A stretch of DNA of 64,000 nt from an uncultured Nesterenkonia sp. GTDB taxonomy: Bacteria > Actinomycetota > Actinomycetes > Actinomycetales > Micrococcaceae. The DNA is taken from NCBI GenBank assembly GCA_946222885.1, contig CAMIAK010000011.1, forward strand, positions 1-64,000, in the 5' to 3' direction. Made by a program: the position numbers and the translations under genes. This document shows positions 8,862 to 18,309 of the stretch, one piece after another. The notes beneath the pieces are model-generated. The model saw nothing but the letters and a program-made list of their open reading frames with translations. It ran no database searches and had not been told where the DNA came from. The first letter of the stretch is position 1; the number at the start of each line of letters is the position of its first letter.

Positions 8862-8931
8862 GATTCGAGCGGGGTTTCAGCCCTTATGGGTGGAATTTTC
8901 CCGTCATAAGGGCCGAAACCCCGCTCGAATC
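8862..8931. terminator. 70-bp near-perfect palindrome between convergent genes
   Basis: Arms 8862-8888 and 8905-8931 are 27 nt each with 26 of 27 positions complementary and a 16-nt loop. It begins 18 nt after the purB stop and ends directly before the stop codon of the convergent membrane-protein gene, so it probably ends transcription from both sides. There is no T-tract. It is much longer than a usual intrinsic terminator and shares its layout with five other elements in this window. Confidence 0.85.
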
Positions 8932-9624
8932 TCAAGAAACACGCCGGCTGAGCAGGCGGTCTGCGCCCCAGAGCAGCAGCGCCAGCACCACATAGGCCGC
9001 CAGGATCGCTCCCACATAGAGCCCGACGCCGGCGTATCCCATGCGCGGCACGTCGAGGATGTCGTAGGGATACCAGTCCAGCCGGGGACCGCGTGCCAGC
9101 GTCACCCCCAGCCAGGCCAGCGGGATGACGGTGGAGAGCAGCACCGCACGCCCGCTGATCCGGCCGTGCGGGCCCAGGATCAGCCACACCAGCGGCACCA
9201 CCACCGGCACGATCAGGTGCAGCACCGTGTCATTGAACAGCTGCGCCCCGCGCAGGAGATCATCGCCGCGCAGCAGCAGGTTGAAGACCAGCCCTGTGAT
9301 GAGCACGCACACCACTCCGGCCAGCCGCAGCGCATGGAGCACCACCGAGGAGATCTGCGGCCGCAGAGCCAGCACGGCAGAGGTCACCCCCGCCAGCGCC
9401 CCGGAGACGAAGGTGAAATAGGCCGGCTGGTTGAGCATATGGTCCCAGCCCGCCGCGAAGCCGCCTCCGAACCCCGCCCCGATCGGCAGATGGGTGTCCC
9501 GGGTCCACCCCAGGTAGAGGGAACTGGCCAGACCTGCGGCGCACAGCAGCGCGACGGCGGCGTGGATCAGCCGTGCCGGCATCGTACGCTGCCAGGCGGG
9601 CCCGGAACCATCGGTGGTAGTCAC
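8932..9624 (-). CDS. Pr6Pr-family integral membrane protein (copy 1)
   Basis: A 230-residue protein with about six or seven transmembrane helices. The pattern of FNDTVLHLIVPVVVPLVWLI, GPHGRI and WYPYDILDVPRMGY marks the Pr6Pr (FAR-17a/AIG1-like) membrane family. Function is unknown for the bacterial branch; eukaryotic relatives are lipid hydrolases, which is not enough to assign one here. A paralogue lies at 11327-12085. The start may be the internal ATG at MPARLIH. Confidence 0.78.
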   Translation of the reverse strand: MTTTDGSGPAWQRTMPARLIHAAVALLCAAGLASSLYLGWTRDTHLPIGAGFGGGFAAGWDHMLNQPAYFTFVSGALAGVTSAVLALRPQISSVVLHALRLAGVVCVLITGLVFNLLLRGDDLLRGAQLFNDTVLHLIVPVVVPLVWLILGPHGRISGRAVLLSTVIPLAWLGVTLARGPRLDWYPYDILDVPRMGYAGVGLYVGAILAAYVVLALLLWGADRLLSRRVS

Positions 9625-9662
9625 GGAGAGATTCTCCCACCCCGGAGGGGGCGTTCAGCGCC

Positions 9663-10160
9663 TCAGCCGCCCAGCCCGAGGACCTCCACGCCGGCGAGCG
9701 TCGCATAGGCTGCCACCACGCACCAGAGCACCGTCCCGGCCCCCACCCAGAGGAAGGAGGCCGTCGCCCGCACGCCCAGCGCGACGGCGACGACCGCCGC
9801 GACCTGAGTGCCCAGGGCGATGGGCCCCGCCAGGGCCAGCAGCGGCAGCCCGCCACGCTCCATGACCTTCTCGATCCGGGACCGGCGCCGCAGCGCCTTC
9901 GCACGCCGACGGGCTTCCGTCTCCAGGTCGAGCTCCTGATGCTTCCGCTCCCGCCGGCTCGCCCACCAGTCACGCAGCTGTTCGCCGAAATAGGCGACGA
10001 CTCCGACGGTCAGGAGGTTGCCGGTGATCCCGGCCAGCAGCACCGGGGCGACGGGGAAGCCCGCCAGCAGCCCGGCGGGGATGACGAAGGGCGCCTCGAG
10101 CCAGGGCGTCGCCCCGCCCAGGAAAACGCCGAGGATCCCCCACCACTCTGCAGCACTCAT
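9663..10160 (-). CDS. Putative small multidrug-export (Sm_multidrug_ex) membrane protein
   Basis: A 165-residue protein with hydrophobic N- and C-terminal halves (PFVIPAGLLAGFPVAPVLLAGITGN; GGLPLLALAGPIALGTQ) joined by a strongly charged central loop (residues about 65-95, many Arg/Lys/Glu). This resembles the putative small multidrug export family. No transport substrate is known from sequence. It is preceded by a 13-bp-stem hairpin that probably ends the upstream catalase transcript. Confidence 0.65.
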   Translation of the reverse strand: MSAAEWWGILGVFLGGATPWLEAPFVIPAGLLAGFPVAPVLLAGITGNLLTVGVVAYFGEQLRDWWASRRERKHQELDLETEARRRAKALRRRSRIEKVMERGGLPLLALAGPIALGTQVAAVVAVALGVRATASFLWVGAGTVLWCVVAAYATLAGVEVLGLGG

Positions 10161-10202
10161 CGCACACCTCTTTACGCCGTGAAGACCGTGCTCCCAGAGG
10201 AG

Positions 10203-10241
10203 AGCCCCGGAAACTATACCAACCGTACAGTTTCCGGGGCT
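10203..10241 (-). terminator. Perfect 13-bp stem-loop downstream of the catalase locus
   Basis: Arms AGCCCCGGAAACT (10203-10215) and AGTTTCCGGGGCT (10229-10241) pair perfectly around a 13-nt loop, 37 nt beyond the catalase stop on the minus strand. There is no long T-run. Confidence 0.7.
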
Positions 10242-10278
10242 GGAGTCCTGGCGCGCTCTGTTCCCAGGTGATGCCGGG

Positions 10279-11160
10279 CTACTCCTTCTTCAGCTTGTCC
10301 TGCACCATCCCCGCAGTCTTCTCCACCACATTGGGCACCTCAGTGGTGCCGTAGAAGCGGGAATCGGGCTTGGTGGGCGGCGGCATAGGCACACCTTCCG
10401 GCGGGGTCTCCACATAGGTGAATTCGGACAGCCCGTCCGGCGTGGGGCCGGAGGCCCAAGAGCCCTGGGCCATTCCCTCACCGTCCGAGAAGTTCACCGC
10501 CTGGTAGGAGAATTCGCGGTGCTCCTCACTGATGGGGAAGTTGCTGGGCACCGGGGTCTGCTCCAGGCCCTCCTCCTGCAGCTCCTTGGCCGCGGCCAGC
10601 CACTGGTTCTGGTGGTGGGTGTCCCGGGCGAGCAGGAAGGAGAGCAGGTCCCGGACGCCCGGGTCATCGGTCATGTGATAGAGCCGGGCCACCTGGATCC
10701 GGCCCTGCATCTCCGCGTTCACGTTGGCGGTGAAGTCGGCCAGCAGATTGCCGCTGGCGGTCACATAGTCGGCGGTCCAGGGGTTGCCGTTGCTGTCCAC
10801 CGGGCGGGCGCCGGCTCCTGCCGCGATGGCGTCCTGGACATCGGTGCCGCCGATCACCGCCGCCACTGTGGGATCATCCTGGATGGCCCCCTCGGTCACC
10901 CCCTGGGGCGCCTTCTCCAACAGCTAGGCGATCATCGTGGCGAGCATCTCCACATGCCCATACTCCTCCGCGGCGGTGCTGAAGAGCAGGTCCCGGTACT
11001 TGCCGGGGATATGGGCATTCCACGCCTGGAAGCTGTACTGCATGGCGACGGTGATCTCACCGTACTGACCGCCGATCAGCTCCTGGAGCTGCCGGGCGTA
11101 GACGGCGTCGGGCTCCTGGGGAGAGGCGGCATGCTGAAGGGTCTGCTTGTGCAGGAACAT
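10279..11160 (-). pseudogene. Manganese catalase interrupted by one in-frame amber codon
   Basis: Two stretches in the same frame read as a single manganese catalase of about 293 codons (2 H2O2 to 2 H2O + O2). The ATG at 11160 (MFLHKQTLQ) follows a GGAGG Shine-Dalgarno. TAG at 10924-10926 replaces codon 79, and the frame then continues as LLEKAPQGVTE. The dimanganese ligands expected from the family are all present but split: Glu35, Glu66 and His69 before the stop; Glu150 (NAEMQGR) and His182/183 (DTHHQ) after it. Neither half could form the metal site alone. No other defect is visible, so this is a very recent nonsense mutation, a readthrough case or a sequence error. Codon 79 is probably CAG in relatives, a single C-to-T change. 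Confidence 0.88.
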
Positions 11161-11326
11161 AGGTCCTCCGACCTTCTGAACAGTGTGTTGGACGGATCGT
11201 TCTGTTCGTTCTGTGAAGCGGTGCACCTTCACCCGGACCACGGTGCCGGCCCGTGCGGCCAACCTATGGGGGTACGGCAGGCGGGGACAAGAGTTCCGCG
11301 CCTTGGAGTTTCCTGGGCGCGCCTGG

Positions 11327-12085
11327 TCAGGACGGTCGGCGGGGCTCAGAGGGGCCGATCTCCAGCCGTCCCACGTAGCGGTCCATCATCCGGTCCACCT
11401 TCCAGATGACCCACGCCATCACCAGGAAAGCCGCCAGGACTCCCCCGGCCAGGCCGAAGACGGCCGGGTATCCCAGCTGCGGCACGTCGAGGATCGAATA
11501 GGGATACCAGTCCAGGCCCGGGCCGCGCAGCAGCGTCGCCAGGAACCACAGTGCGGGCGGGATCGGGGACAGCAGGACCACCGTCCCGGTGATGCGGCCG
11601 TGCGGACCGGCCATCAGCCACACCAGAGGCACCAGCACGGGCAGCACCAGGTGGTACAGCGAGTCGTTGAGCAGCTTGAGCCCGCTGAGCAGCTCGGGCT
11701 CCCTCAGCAGCAGGTTCCAGAGGAAGCCGCTGAGCATCATGCAGACCACTCCGGAGAGCCGGAGCGTCTGGAAGGCGGTCCCCCAGCGTCTGCCGCATCC
11801 TGCATGCGGACGCAGCGTGAGCGCCAGAGAGGTCCCGAACACCATGAGGGCGCTGAAGAAGGTGAAGTGCACCGGCTGGTTGAGCATGTGCTCCCACCCC
11901 GCCGAGAGGCCGCCCTGGAAGCTCGTCCCGCTGGGCAGATGGGTGGGATTGTGCCAACCGATCCACAGGGAGGTCCCCAGTCCGACGCCGGTCACCGCCG
12001 TCACCACACCATGGATCACCCGGGCGGTGGGCGGCACGGGGTCACCGTGCCCCGGTGCCTCCGTGCTGTGTGAGCCGTCCCCCAT
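11327..12085 (-). CDS. Pr6Pr-family integral membrane protein (copy 2)
   Basis: A 252-residue paralogue of the protein at 8932-9624. It shares the GWEHMLNQP, LVPLVWLMAGPHGRI and WYPYSILDVPQLGYPA blocks. It has an extra N-terminal charged segment and a C-terminal charged tail. Function is unknown. The 166 bp between this gene and the catalase start (11161-11326) show no gene. Confidence 0.78.
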   Translation of the reverse strand: MGDGSHSTEAPGHGDPVPPTARVIHGVVTAVTGVGLGTSLWIGWHNPTHLPSGTSFQGGLSAGWEHMLNQPVHFTFFSALMVFGTSLALTLRPHAGCGRRWGTAFQTLRLSGVVCMMLSGFLWNLLLREPELLSGLKLLNDSLYHLVLPVLVPLVWLMAGPHGRITGTVVLLSPIPPALWFLATLLRGPGLDWYPYSILDVPQLGYPAVFGLAGGVLAAFLVMAWVIWKVDRMMDRYVGRLEIGPSEPRRPS

Positions 12086-12146
12086 GAGAGCCCCTTCCTC
12101 CTGCTGGGAGCTTAGCCGAAGCCCTCGTCTCTGGGGAGCCCCACCC

Positions 12147-13160
12147 TCAGTCCAGGTACAGGAGGAAGAAGTAGGCGGCCAACGCCACGAAGGGCGCGAA
12201 GAGCACCGTGTGCAGGATGAGGTGGCCCTTCAGGATCGCTGCGAACTCGCGCAGGAAGGCGCTGGGCACGTAGTACCGAGCGGTCCGGGCCCCGACCACC
12301 TCGGCGTCGAGCTTCAGCCGGCGGGCCAGCAGGGCCGCGCGCAGCACATGGTAGTTGTTGGTGGCCACCAGCAGCGGACCCGGACGTGCGTCCCCGCGCC
12401 GGACGGCGTCCCCGTGGATCTGCGCGGAGAGGCGGAGGTTCTGCTCGGTGTTGACCGCCTGATCCTCCGGCAGGACATCACCCGGCGCCGCACCCTGCTC
12501 CAGCAGGTACTCGGCCATGCCCTCTCCCTCCGGGCGGCTCTCATCCGCGCCCTGTCCGCCGGAGGGGATCAGCAGCGGCTTGGGCTCCGGCGCCTCCCGG
12601 TAGACCTCCAGCGCACGGTCCAGGCGGGCGCGCAGCAGCGGCGGGACCCGGCCATCGATCAGCTGGGACCCCAGGATCACGACGGCAGCCGGTTCCACCG
12701 CGTGCCGGGTCCGGCCATAGATCACCGCATAGGTGAGGAAGATCAGGAAGACCAGTCCGAGGTAGCCGAAGCCGAAGAACACCAGCACCGCCAGAGGCAC
12801 GGTGATCACCGTGTTGGCGTTGAGCAGGTTGATCACCGCCAACGGGGAGCCGAAGACGGCGACGCCGGCCGCCAGTGAGAGCAGGTTGCCCAGGCTCCTG
12901 CCCTCGCGGCGCAGCATGGTCACCCCGTTGGCCATCAGGAAGACCCCGAGCAGCAGGATGCCCAGCAGGGCGGCGACGATCGCCTTGGCCAGCAGCCAGT
13001 CCAAGGCGGGGACGTCGTCCCACAGCAGGTTCAGGACGCCCACCAGGATCAGGATCCAGCCGCAGACCAGGGCCGCGCCGTTGCGCAGCATGCGGCGGTC
13101 CCGGCGCCTGAGGACGAGGTACAGGGCCAGGCAGAGGACGCCGAGGCTGAGGAGGATCAC
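12147..13160 (-). CDS. YdcF/SanA-type (DUF218) membrane protein
   Basis: A 337-residue protein with a GTG start. About four N-terminal transmembrane helices are followed by a DUF218 domain (AAVVILGSQLIDGRVPPLL, IPSGGQGADE, NTEQNLRLS, VATNNYHVLRAA) and one or two C-terminal hydrophobic segments. Relatives (YdcF, SanA, ElyC) act in envelope biology; the reaction is unproven. It diverges from modA across 38 bp. Confidence 0.85.
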   Translation of the reverse strand: MILLSLGVLCLALYLVLRRRDRRMLRNGAALVCGWILILVGVLNLLWDDVPALDWLLAKAIVAALLGILLLGVFLMANGVTMLRREGRSLGNLLSLAAGVAVFGSPLAVINLLNANTVITVPLAVLVFFGFGYLGLVFLIFLTYAVIYGRTRHAVEPAAVVILGSQLIDGRVPPLLRARLDRALEVYREAPEPKPLLIPSGGQGADESRPEGEGMAEYLLEQGAAPGDVLPEDQAVNTEQNLRLSAQIHGDAVRRGDARPGPLLVATNNYHVLRAALLARRLKLDAEVVGARTARYYVPSAFLREFAAILKGHLILHTVLFAPFVALAAYFFLLYLD

Positions 13161-13198
13161 GGTGCCAGCCTACCCAGCCGCCCTAGACTGGGGAGGTC

Positions 13199-13972
13199 AT
13201 GAAGCCCGCCGCCCGCCGCCTCCTCTCCGGTTCCCTCCTGTCCGGCGCCGCACTGTCCCTGGCTGCCTGTGCACCGGCTGAGGAGTCCGAGACCCTCACC
13301 GTCTTCGCCGCAGCCAGCCTCCATGAGGTCTTCGGGGAGATCGGCGACCTCTACGCGGAGGAGACCGGCACCGAGGTGGAGTTCAGCTTCGGCGGATCCT
13401 CCGATCTGGTCGCCCAGCTGGAGCAGGGCGCCCCGGCCGACGCTCTGGTCACCGCCGACAGTCTGACCATGTCCCAGGCTCAGGAAGCAGGACTCATCGA
13501 TCAGACGCCGCAGATCTTCGCGACCAACACCCTGGTCCTCATCACCCCTGCCGGCAATCCCGCCGGCGTCGAGGGTCTGGAGGACCTGGAGCGTGAGGAG
13601 GTGGTCTCCGTGCTCTGCGCACCCCAGGTGCCGTGCGGGGCATCCTCCCGGCGCCTGATGGACAGTGCCGGGGTCGCCCCCGCCCCCGCCAGTGAGGAGG
13701 CCTCGGTGACCGATGTGCTGGGCAAGGTCCGTTCCGGGGAGGCAGACGCAGGACTGGTCTACTCCACGGATGCCCGGGGGGCCGGGGATGAGGTGGAGAC
13801 CATCCGTCCGGAAGGTGCCGGAGAGGTGGTCAACCACTACCCCGCCGCGGTGTTGGACTCCTCAGGAGACCCCGACGCCGCTGAGCGGTTCCTGGCCTAC
13901 CTCGCACTGCCGGAGGCCCAAGAGGTCCTCCGCGAGGCCGGCTTCCGGCCTGCCGCTGAGGGAACCTCATGA
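13199..13972 (+). CDS. modA: Molybdate ABC transporter substrate-binding lipoprotein
   Basis: A 257-residue extracytoplasmic binding protein with a signal peptide and lipobox LAAC. Motifs of ModA are visible: [16 protein letters not shown] at the start of the mature protein, [18 protein letters not shown], and the C-terminal [27 protein letters not shown] Shine-Dalgarno lies two bases before ATG. It overlaps modB by 4 nt (ATGA). No molybdenum-responsive regulator or ATPase follows. Confidence 0.92.
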   Translation: MKPAARRLLSGSLLSGAALSLAACAPAEESETLTVFAAASLHEVFGEIGDLYAEETGTEVEFSFGGSSDLVAQLEQGAPADALVTADSLTMSQAQEAGLIDQTPQIFATNTLVLITPAGNPAGVEGLEDLEREEVVSVLCAPQVPCGASSRRLMDSAGVAPAPASEEASVTDVLGKVRSGEADAGLVYSTDARGAGDEVETIRPEGAGEVVNHYPAAVLDSSGDPDAAERFLAYLALPEAQEVLREAGFRPAAEGTS

Positions 13973-14778
13973 GCAGCGCCCCGGCGCGGCGCGGGGTGCT
14001 CTCCCCCTCCGGTCTGCCGCGGTGGCTGCTGCTGCCCGCCGGAGCAGGCGCCCTGCTGATCCTGCTTCCGGTGCTGGCCCTGTTCGCCCGGGTCAGCTGG
14101 ACCGACCTCCCCGGGCTGCTGACCTCCGAGTCCGCCGTGGAGGCCCTGCTGCTGAGCCTGCGCACCGCCGGAGTCGCCACGCTCCTGTGCGTTCTGCTGG
14201 GCGTCCCGCTGGCCGCAGTCCTCACCCAGGCGCGGTTCCGCGGGTCGGGCCTGCTCCGCGGCCTGGTGCTGCTTCCGCTGGTGCTGCCTCCGGTGGTGGG
14301 CGGCATCGCCCTGCTCGCGGTCTTCGGCCGGCAGGGCCTGCTGGGCGGGACCCTGGAGGTCCTGGGCCTGCAGATCGCCTACTCCACGGCCGCCGTCGTG
14401 CTGGCGCAGACCTTCGTCTCCCTGCCGTTCCTGGTGGTCACCGTGGAGACCGCCCTGCGTGATCTGGACCCACAGATGGTGGAGGCCGCGGTGATGGACG
14501 GGGCCGGGCGCACGGCGGTGCTGCGCACCATCGCGCTGCCGCTGATCCTGCCCAGCCTGGTCTCAGGGATGATCCTGGCCTTCGCCCGCTCGTTGGGCGA
14601 GTTCGGAGCAACCATCGCCTTCGCCGGAAGCCTGCAGGGGGTCACCCGGACGCTCCCGCTGGAGATCTACCTCCAGCGGGAGACGGACCCGGAGGCCGCC
14701 GTCGCGCTCTCGCTGCTGCTGGTGCTGGTGGCCCTGCTGGTCATCGGGCTGGCCGGCGGCCGGCGTGGAAGGATCTGA
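13969..14778 (+). CDS. modB: Molybdate ABC transporter permease
   Basis: A 269-residue permease with about five or six membrane helices and the EAA-type loop ([24 protein letters not shown], then [16 protein letters not shown]) that contacts the ATPase. It is coupled to modA. There is no modC behind it; its 3' end overlaps the convergent aminotransferase gene by 38 nt. The ATPase is presumably encoded elsewhere or shared. Confidence 0.92.
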   Translation: MSSAPARRGVLSPSGLPRWLLLPAGAGALLILLPVLALFARVSWTDLPGLLTSESAVEALLLSLRTAGVATLLCVLLGVPLAAVLTQARFRGSGLLRGLVLLPLVLPPVVGGIALLAVFGRQGLLGGTLEVLGLQIAYSTAAVVLAQTFVSLPFLVVTVETALRDLDPQMVEAAVMDGAGRTAVLRTIALPLILPSLVSGMILAFARSLGEFGATIAFAGSLQGVTRTLPLEIYLQRETDPEAAVALSLLLVLVALLVIGLAGGRRGRI

Positions 14779-15937
14779 TCCTCTCCAGCCCCTCTGCCAC
14801 GGCCCGCTGTCCCGGGGCCAGGCTCAGCCGCACCCACTCATGTCCCTTGACCGGGTCGAAGTCGGTGCCCGGCACCACGGCGACGCCGGCCTCCTCCAGC
14901 AGCGCGGCGCAGTAGTCCTCCGAGCTGCCGAAGCGCTCCAGGTGCTCCCCGATGTGCGCGTAGACATAGAAGGCGCCGTCGGCGGGGGCGACTCTCCCCC
15001 AGCCGAGCTCGGGCAGAGCCTCGAGCACCAGTCCGCGGGCGGCCGCGTACCCGGAGACCTGGGACTCCGCGAACTCCATCGACTCCGGGGCGAAGGCCTC
15101 CACCGCAGCGATCTGGGAGCCGTGCGGGGCGCAGAGGGCGATGTTCCCGCCCAGCCGGGAGACCGGGTCCACCAGGTACTCGGGCAGCACCGCCCAGCCG
15201 AGCCGCCAGCCGGGCATCCCCCAGTACTTGGAGAAGGAGGAGATGACCACCGCATCATCGGTGACCTCCAGCGCGCTGGCCGCCGGCTCGCCGTAGCTGA
15301 TGCCGTGGTAGATCTCATCGCTGATCAGCTGAGCGCCGTGGTCCGTGCACCACCGGGCCAGCCGGGCAAGCTCCTCGCGCTGGATCATGGTCCCGGTCGG
15401 GTTCGCCGGGGAGGCGATGATCAGCCCGTCCAGCGGGCCGTTCTCCGCGACCTCGGCCTCCAGCTGCTCCACCGTCGGCTGGAAGCGCACCTCCGGCCCG
15501 CAGTCGAGGTCCACCACCTCGATGTCCAGGCTGGCCAGGATGTTCCGGTAGGCGGGATAGCCGGGCCGGGCGAGAGCCACCCGGGCGCCGGCGTCGAAGG
15601 CGGCCAGGAAGCTGAGCATGAAGGCCCCCGAGGATCCGGTGGTGACCGCGATCCGCTCCGCCGGCAGCTGCGCTCCGTACCAGCTGCGGTAATGACCGGC
15701 CAGCGCCTCGCGCAGCGCCCGGATCCCGAAACCAGCGCTGTAGTTGAGCACGGTGTTCTGCTCGTGCAGGGCCGCGGCGGCCCGGTTCACCGCCGGCGGG
15801 GCGCCGGAGCCCGGCTCGCCCGCGGTCAGCGAGACCACGTCGCGGCCTTCGGCCCGCATCCTCTCCAGCTGCGCGACGATGCGCATCACCTGGAATCCGG
15901 GGACGTCTGAGCGTACGGAGGCGGAGCGGTGCGTCAT
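14741..15937 (-). CDS. Class I/II PLP aminotransferase (aspartate-aminotransferase fold)
   Basis: A 398-residue fold-type I aminotransferase. PLP lysine in [17 protein letters not shown], the [10 protein letters not shown] segment, and [11 protein letters not shown] are visible. It groups with AspC/AlaT-like enzymes; substrate cannot be named. Its start overlaps the stop of the upstream transporter gene by 4 nt, so the two are probably co-transcribed. Confidence 0.85.
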   Translation of the reverse strand: MTHRSASVRSDVPGFQVMRIVAQLERMRAEGRDVVSLTAGEPGSGAPPAVNRAAAALHEQNTVLNYSAGFGIRALREALAGHYRSWYGAQLPAERIAVTTGSSGAFMLSFLAAFDAGARVALARPGYPAYRNILASLDIEVVDLDCGPEVRFQPTVEQLEAEVAENGPLDGLIIASPANPTGTMIQREELARLARWCTDHGAQLISDEIYHGISYGEPAASALEVTDDAVVISSFSKYWGMPGWRLGWAVLPEYLVDPVSRLGGNIALCAPHGSQIAAVEAFAPESMEFAESQVSGYAAARGLVLEALPELGWGRVAPADGAFYVYAHIGEHLERFGSSEDYCAALLEEAGVAVVPGTDFDPVKGHEWVRLSLAPGQRAVAEGLERIRSFHAGRRPAR

Positions 15938-16929
15938 GGGATCAGCCTATCCGTCCGGCCCCGCCGGTCCGCGGCCTGCACGGGTCTCCTCACCCGCACG
16001 ATCTGGGCGAGCAGCGCCAGCACCGGCAGCTCGAGCAGCGGTCCGACCACCAGTGCGACGGCGATCAGCGGGCGGTCCGGGAAGGCCGCCACCGCCAGAG
16101 CCAGCGCGATGGGCGAATTGCGCGCCGTCGTCGTCATGATCAGGGTGACCCGCCGGTCCCCCGGCAGCCTCAGCAGAGTCCCGACGCCGGCCGAGAGCAG
16201 CGGCAGCACGGTGAAGAAGATCAGCAGCGGGGCCACCAGCCACAGCAGAGCGTCCCAGTTCCCCACCACGGTGTGGGCATGGGCGGCGAACATCGCGGCC
16301 ACGGCCAGGCAGAGCAGCGGGACGACGGCGGCGGAGGCGGGGCCGATCAGCCGCCGCTGCAGCTGCCGGCGCCCGATGATGCGGGGGAGCCCGCGGCGCA
16401 GGATGATCGCGAGCATGGCCGGGAAGAACAGCACCAGGGCGACCGCTTCGAAGAGCACCCGCCAGTCCAGCCCGACCGTCTCCCCGCCGAGCAGCAGGAT
16501 GTAGAGCGGCAGCAGGGCCAGCTGGAGCACCAGGTTGACCGGCAGCAGTGCCGTCGCGATCCCGGTGTGCCCGCGGGCCAGGGCGGTGAAGACCAGGTAC
16601 CAGTCGGTGCAGGGGGTGACCAGCAGGAGCAGCAGGCCGACCCGCAGATCAGGCTGGTCCCCGAGCAGTCCGGCTCCGAGCGCCCAGGCCAACGCCGGGG
16701 TGAAGAGGAAGTTCAGCACCAGGCTGGCGGCGACGAGGCTCTTGGCGCGGGCGGCCTCAGCCACCTGGGCGAGGTCCATCTGCAGGAAGATGGCGGTCAG
16801 CATCACCAGCAGCGCCGGCAGGACCAGATGCTCGGCCGGGCCCGCCTCCGGGATCACCAGGCCGAGAGAGAGGCCGAGGACTGCGGCGAGCGCCACGAAG
16901 ACGCTCTGCAGACGCTCGGCCAGACTCAT
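15934..16929 (-). CDS. BASS-superfamily transporter (arsenic-resistance/bile-acid symporter type)
   Basis: A protein of about 331 residues and ten hydrophobic helices, starting at ATG 16929 (MSLAERLQ); an earlier in-frame ATG would run into the hairpin upstream. The block LLVTPCTDWYLVFTALARGHT resembles ACR3-like arsenite permeases and related bile-acid:sodium symporters. No arsR or arsC is adjacent, so the substrate is open. It overlaps the downstream aminotransferase by ATGA. Confidence 0.75.
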   Translation of the reverse strand: MSLAERLQSVFVALAAVLGLSLGLVIPEAGPAEHLVLPALLVMLTAIFLQMDLAQVAEAARAKSLVAASLVLNFLFTPALAWALGAGLLGDQPDLRVGLLLLLVTPCTDWYLVFTALARGHTGIATALLPVNLVLQLALLPLYILLLGGETVGLDWRVLFEAVALVLFFPAMLAIILRRGLPRIIGRRQLQRRLIGPASAAVVPLLCLAVAAMFAAHAHTVVGNWDALLWLVAPLLIFFTVLPLLSAGVGTLLRLPGDRRVTLIMTTTARNSPIALALAVAAFPDRPLIAVALVVGPLLELPVLALLAQIVRVRRPVQAADRRGRTDRLIP

Positions 16930-16960
16930 GGGATCAGGGTATCGTCCCCCACTCGCTGGT

Positions 16961-17027
16961 TGTGTGGGCACTTTCTGGCGGAATACGCCGCCTCAGGCGG
17001 CCCAGAGCGCCATAAAGTGCCCACACA
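16961..17027. repeat. 67-bp imperfect palindrome with an inner hairpin
   Basis: Outer arms 16961-16980 and 17008-17027 are 20 nt with 19 matches (TGTGTGGGCACTTT on the outside). Inside is a second stem, GCCGCC/GGCGGC, around 16988-17002. It lies 21 nt beyond the 3' end of the baeRF2 gene on the minus strand and probably acts as its terminator. Same architecture as the elements at 8862, 22858, 26660, 31542 and 63633. Confidence 0.85.
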
Positions 17028-17047
17028 GCGGGGAGGGGAGGAGAGGG

Positions 17048-18151
17048 TCAGCCGACCTGGTCGACCGGCGCCTCATAGCGGAGGGTGGCCGCGGCGTCAT
17101 CCTGCACGCCGACGCCGACCAGCCCCACCCGGGCGTCCACGCCGGCGGCTGCGCGCAGCAGCTCGTCCTCCTGCTGCGCACGGGCGTCATAGCGCAGCAG
17201 CAGGGTCTCCACGGCACCCAGCTGCACGGCCTTGAGGATCTCCTCGGAACCCTCGACGGCACGGCCGGCCGCCTTGAGCTCCTGGAACCGGCCGGTGGTC
17301 GCCTGGGCGCGGGCGATGACGATCTCGCGGGCCAGCCCGCTGATGTCCTCGGTGAGGGAGCGCTCGGCACCCTCGTCGGCACTTCCGGAGGGGATGCCGC
17401 CGCCGGACTCGACCTCCTGGGCGATGCCCTTCAGGTCCTCCGGAAGCTCCTCCTGCAGGCGCTTGCGGCCCTGGACCTCCCCGGCGAGCACCAACACATC
17501 CGGCTGCCAGCGGTCGGCGATGGTGGAGAGACGCCCGACGACGTCGCGGATGTTCTGCTTGGCGGCCTCGTCAGCGGTGCGCTGGATCTGCTTATGGCTC
17601 AGCGCCCCCTCGCGGGGCTTGTGCACCGATTCCACCGCCGAGCCGGAGATGCTCTCCTCCTCACCCTCATGGAGGATCTCGGAGGAGGTCAGCACCAGGC
17701 GGCGCACCACGGCTCCCTCCTGATCGGCGACGGCGACCAGGGCGCGCACCGACCGGATGCGCTCACGGATGTAGGAGCCCAGTTCGGCCGGCTCGCCCAG
17801 GACGGCGCGGTCGCCGGACCCCAGTGCCGCATCCCAGTGCTCCTCCAGGAGCAGGCCGTCCCGGTTCGCCACCAGCACCCGGCCCTCCACCTGGACCTCG
17901 GTGATGTTCTCGATGAGCACCGCGTCCTCCAGCGCCTGGAGCGCCTGCTCATGGGCACCGGCGTCGGCGAGCTCCTTCTTCAGGGCGTCCCAGCGGAGCC
18001 GGACCTGATCGCCGGCGTCCTCGGAGGCTTCGCGCGCCTCCAGGTAGACCGTGGCGAAGGGGCCCTCGGCCTCGTAGACCGGGCGGAAGGCGCTCAGCCT
18101 GATCCCGGTCTGCTCGGTCCCTGTGCTGTTCTGGGCTGCTTCGGGCTGCAT
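17048..18151 (-). CDS. baeRF2 / Vms1-type protein (Rv2629-like)
   Basis: A 367-residue protein of the bacterial/archaeal eRF1-like group, related to Mycobacterium Rv2629 and to Vms1-type peptidyl-tRNA processing folds. Seen are an N-terminal VYLEAREASEDAGDQVRLRW segment, the VHKPREGALSHKQIQR block, and a C-terminal DVLVLAGEVQGRKRLQEELPEDL. Relatives are linked to stress survival or ribosome rescue, but the activity in this family is not established. Monocistronic; the 158 bp upstream (18152-18309) contain only a terminator for the neighbouring gene. Confidence 0.75.
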   Translation of the reverse strand: MQPEAAQNSTGTEQTGIRLSAFRPVYEAEGPFATVYLEAREASEDAGDQVRLRWDALKKELADAGAHEQALQALEDAVLIENITEVQVEGRVLVANRDGLLLEEHWDAALGSGDRAVLGEPAELGSYIRERIRSVRALVAVADQEGAVVRRLVLTSSEILHEGEEESISGSAVESVHKPREGALSHKQIQRTADEAAKQNIRDVVGRLSTIADRWQPDVLVLAGEVQGRKRLQEELPEDLKGIAQEVESGGGIPSGSADEGAERSLTEDISGLAREIVIARAQATTGRFQELKAAGRAVEGSEEILKAVQLGAVETLLLRYDARAQQEDELLRAAAGVDARVGLVGVGVQDDAAATLRYEAPVDQVG

Positions 18152-18280
18152 GGTTCTCCTTTCCTGGGGAGTCCTCGCCTCCCCTGCAGGCTCATACGTG
18201 CAGCGAGCGATCTGGTTCCGAACCTAGTAAGCGACGCCGGGAAGGTTCAACAGTCCCCCTGAGTCATGTCGGCTCAGGTT

Positions 18281-18298
18281 TCGGGAGCGAGCTCCCGA
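18281..18298 (-). terminator. Perfect 8-bp GC-rich stem-loop
   Basis: TCGGGAGC and GCTCCCGA are separated by two bases, 12 nt past the stop of the lipoprotein gene on the minus strand. No T-tract. Confidence 0.6.
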
Positions 18299-18309
18299 CG
18301 GCTGCCGGA

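Noticed and set aside
10924..10926. UAG as pyrrolysine codon in the catalase
   Set aside because: No pyrrolysine system is known in this group, and Mn catalases have no pyrrolysine; a nonsense mutation or sequence error is simpler.
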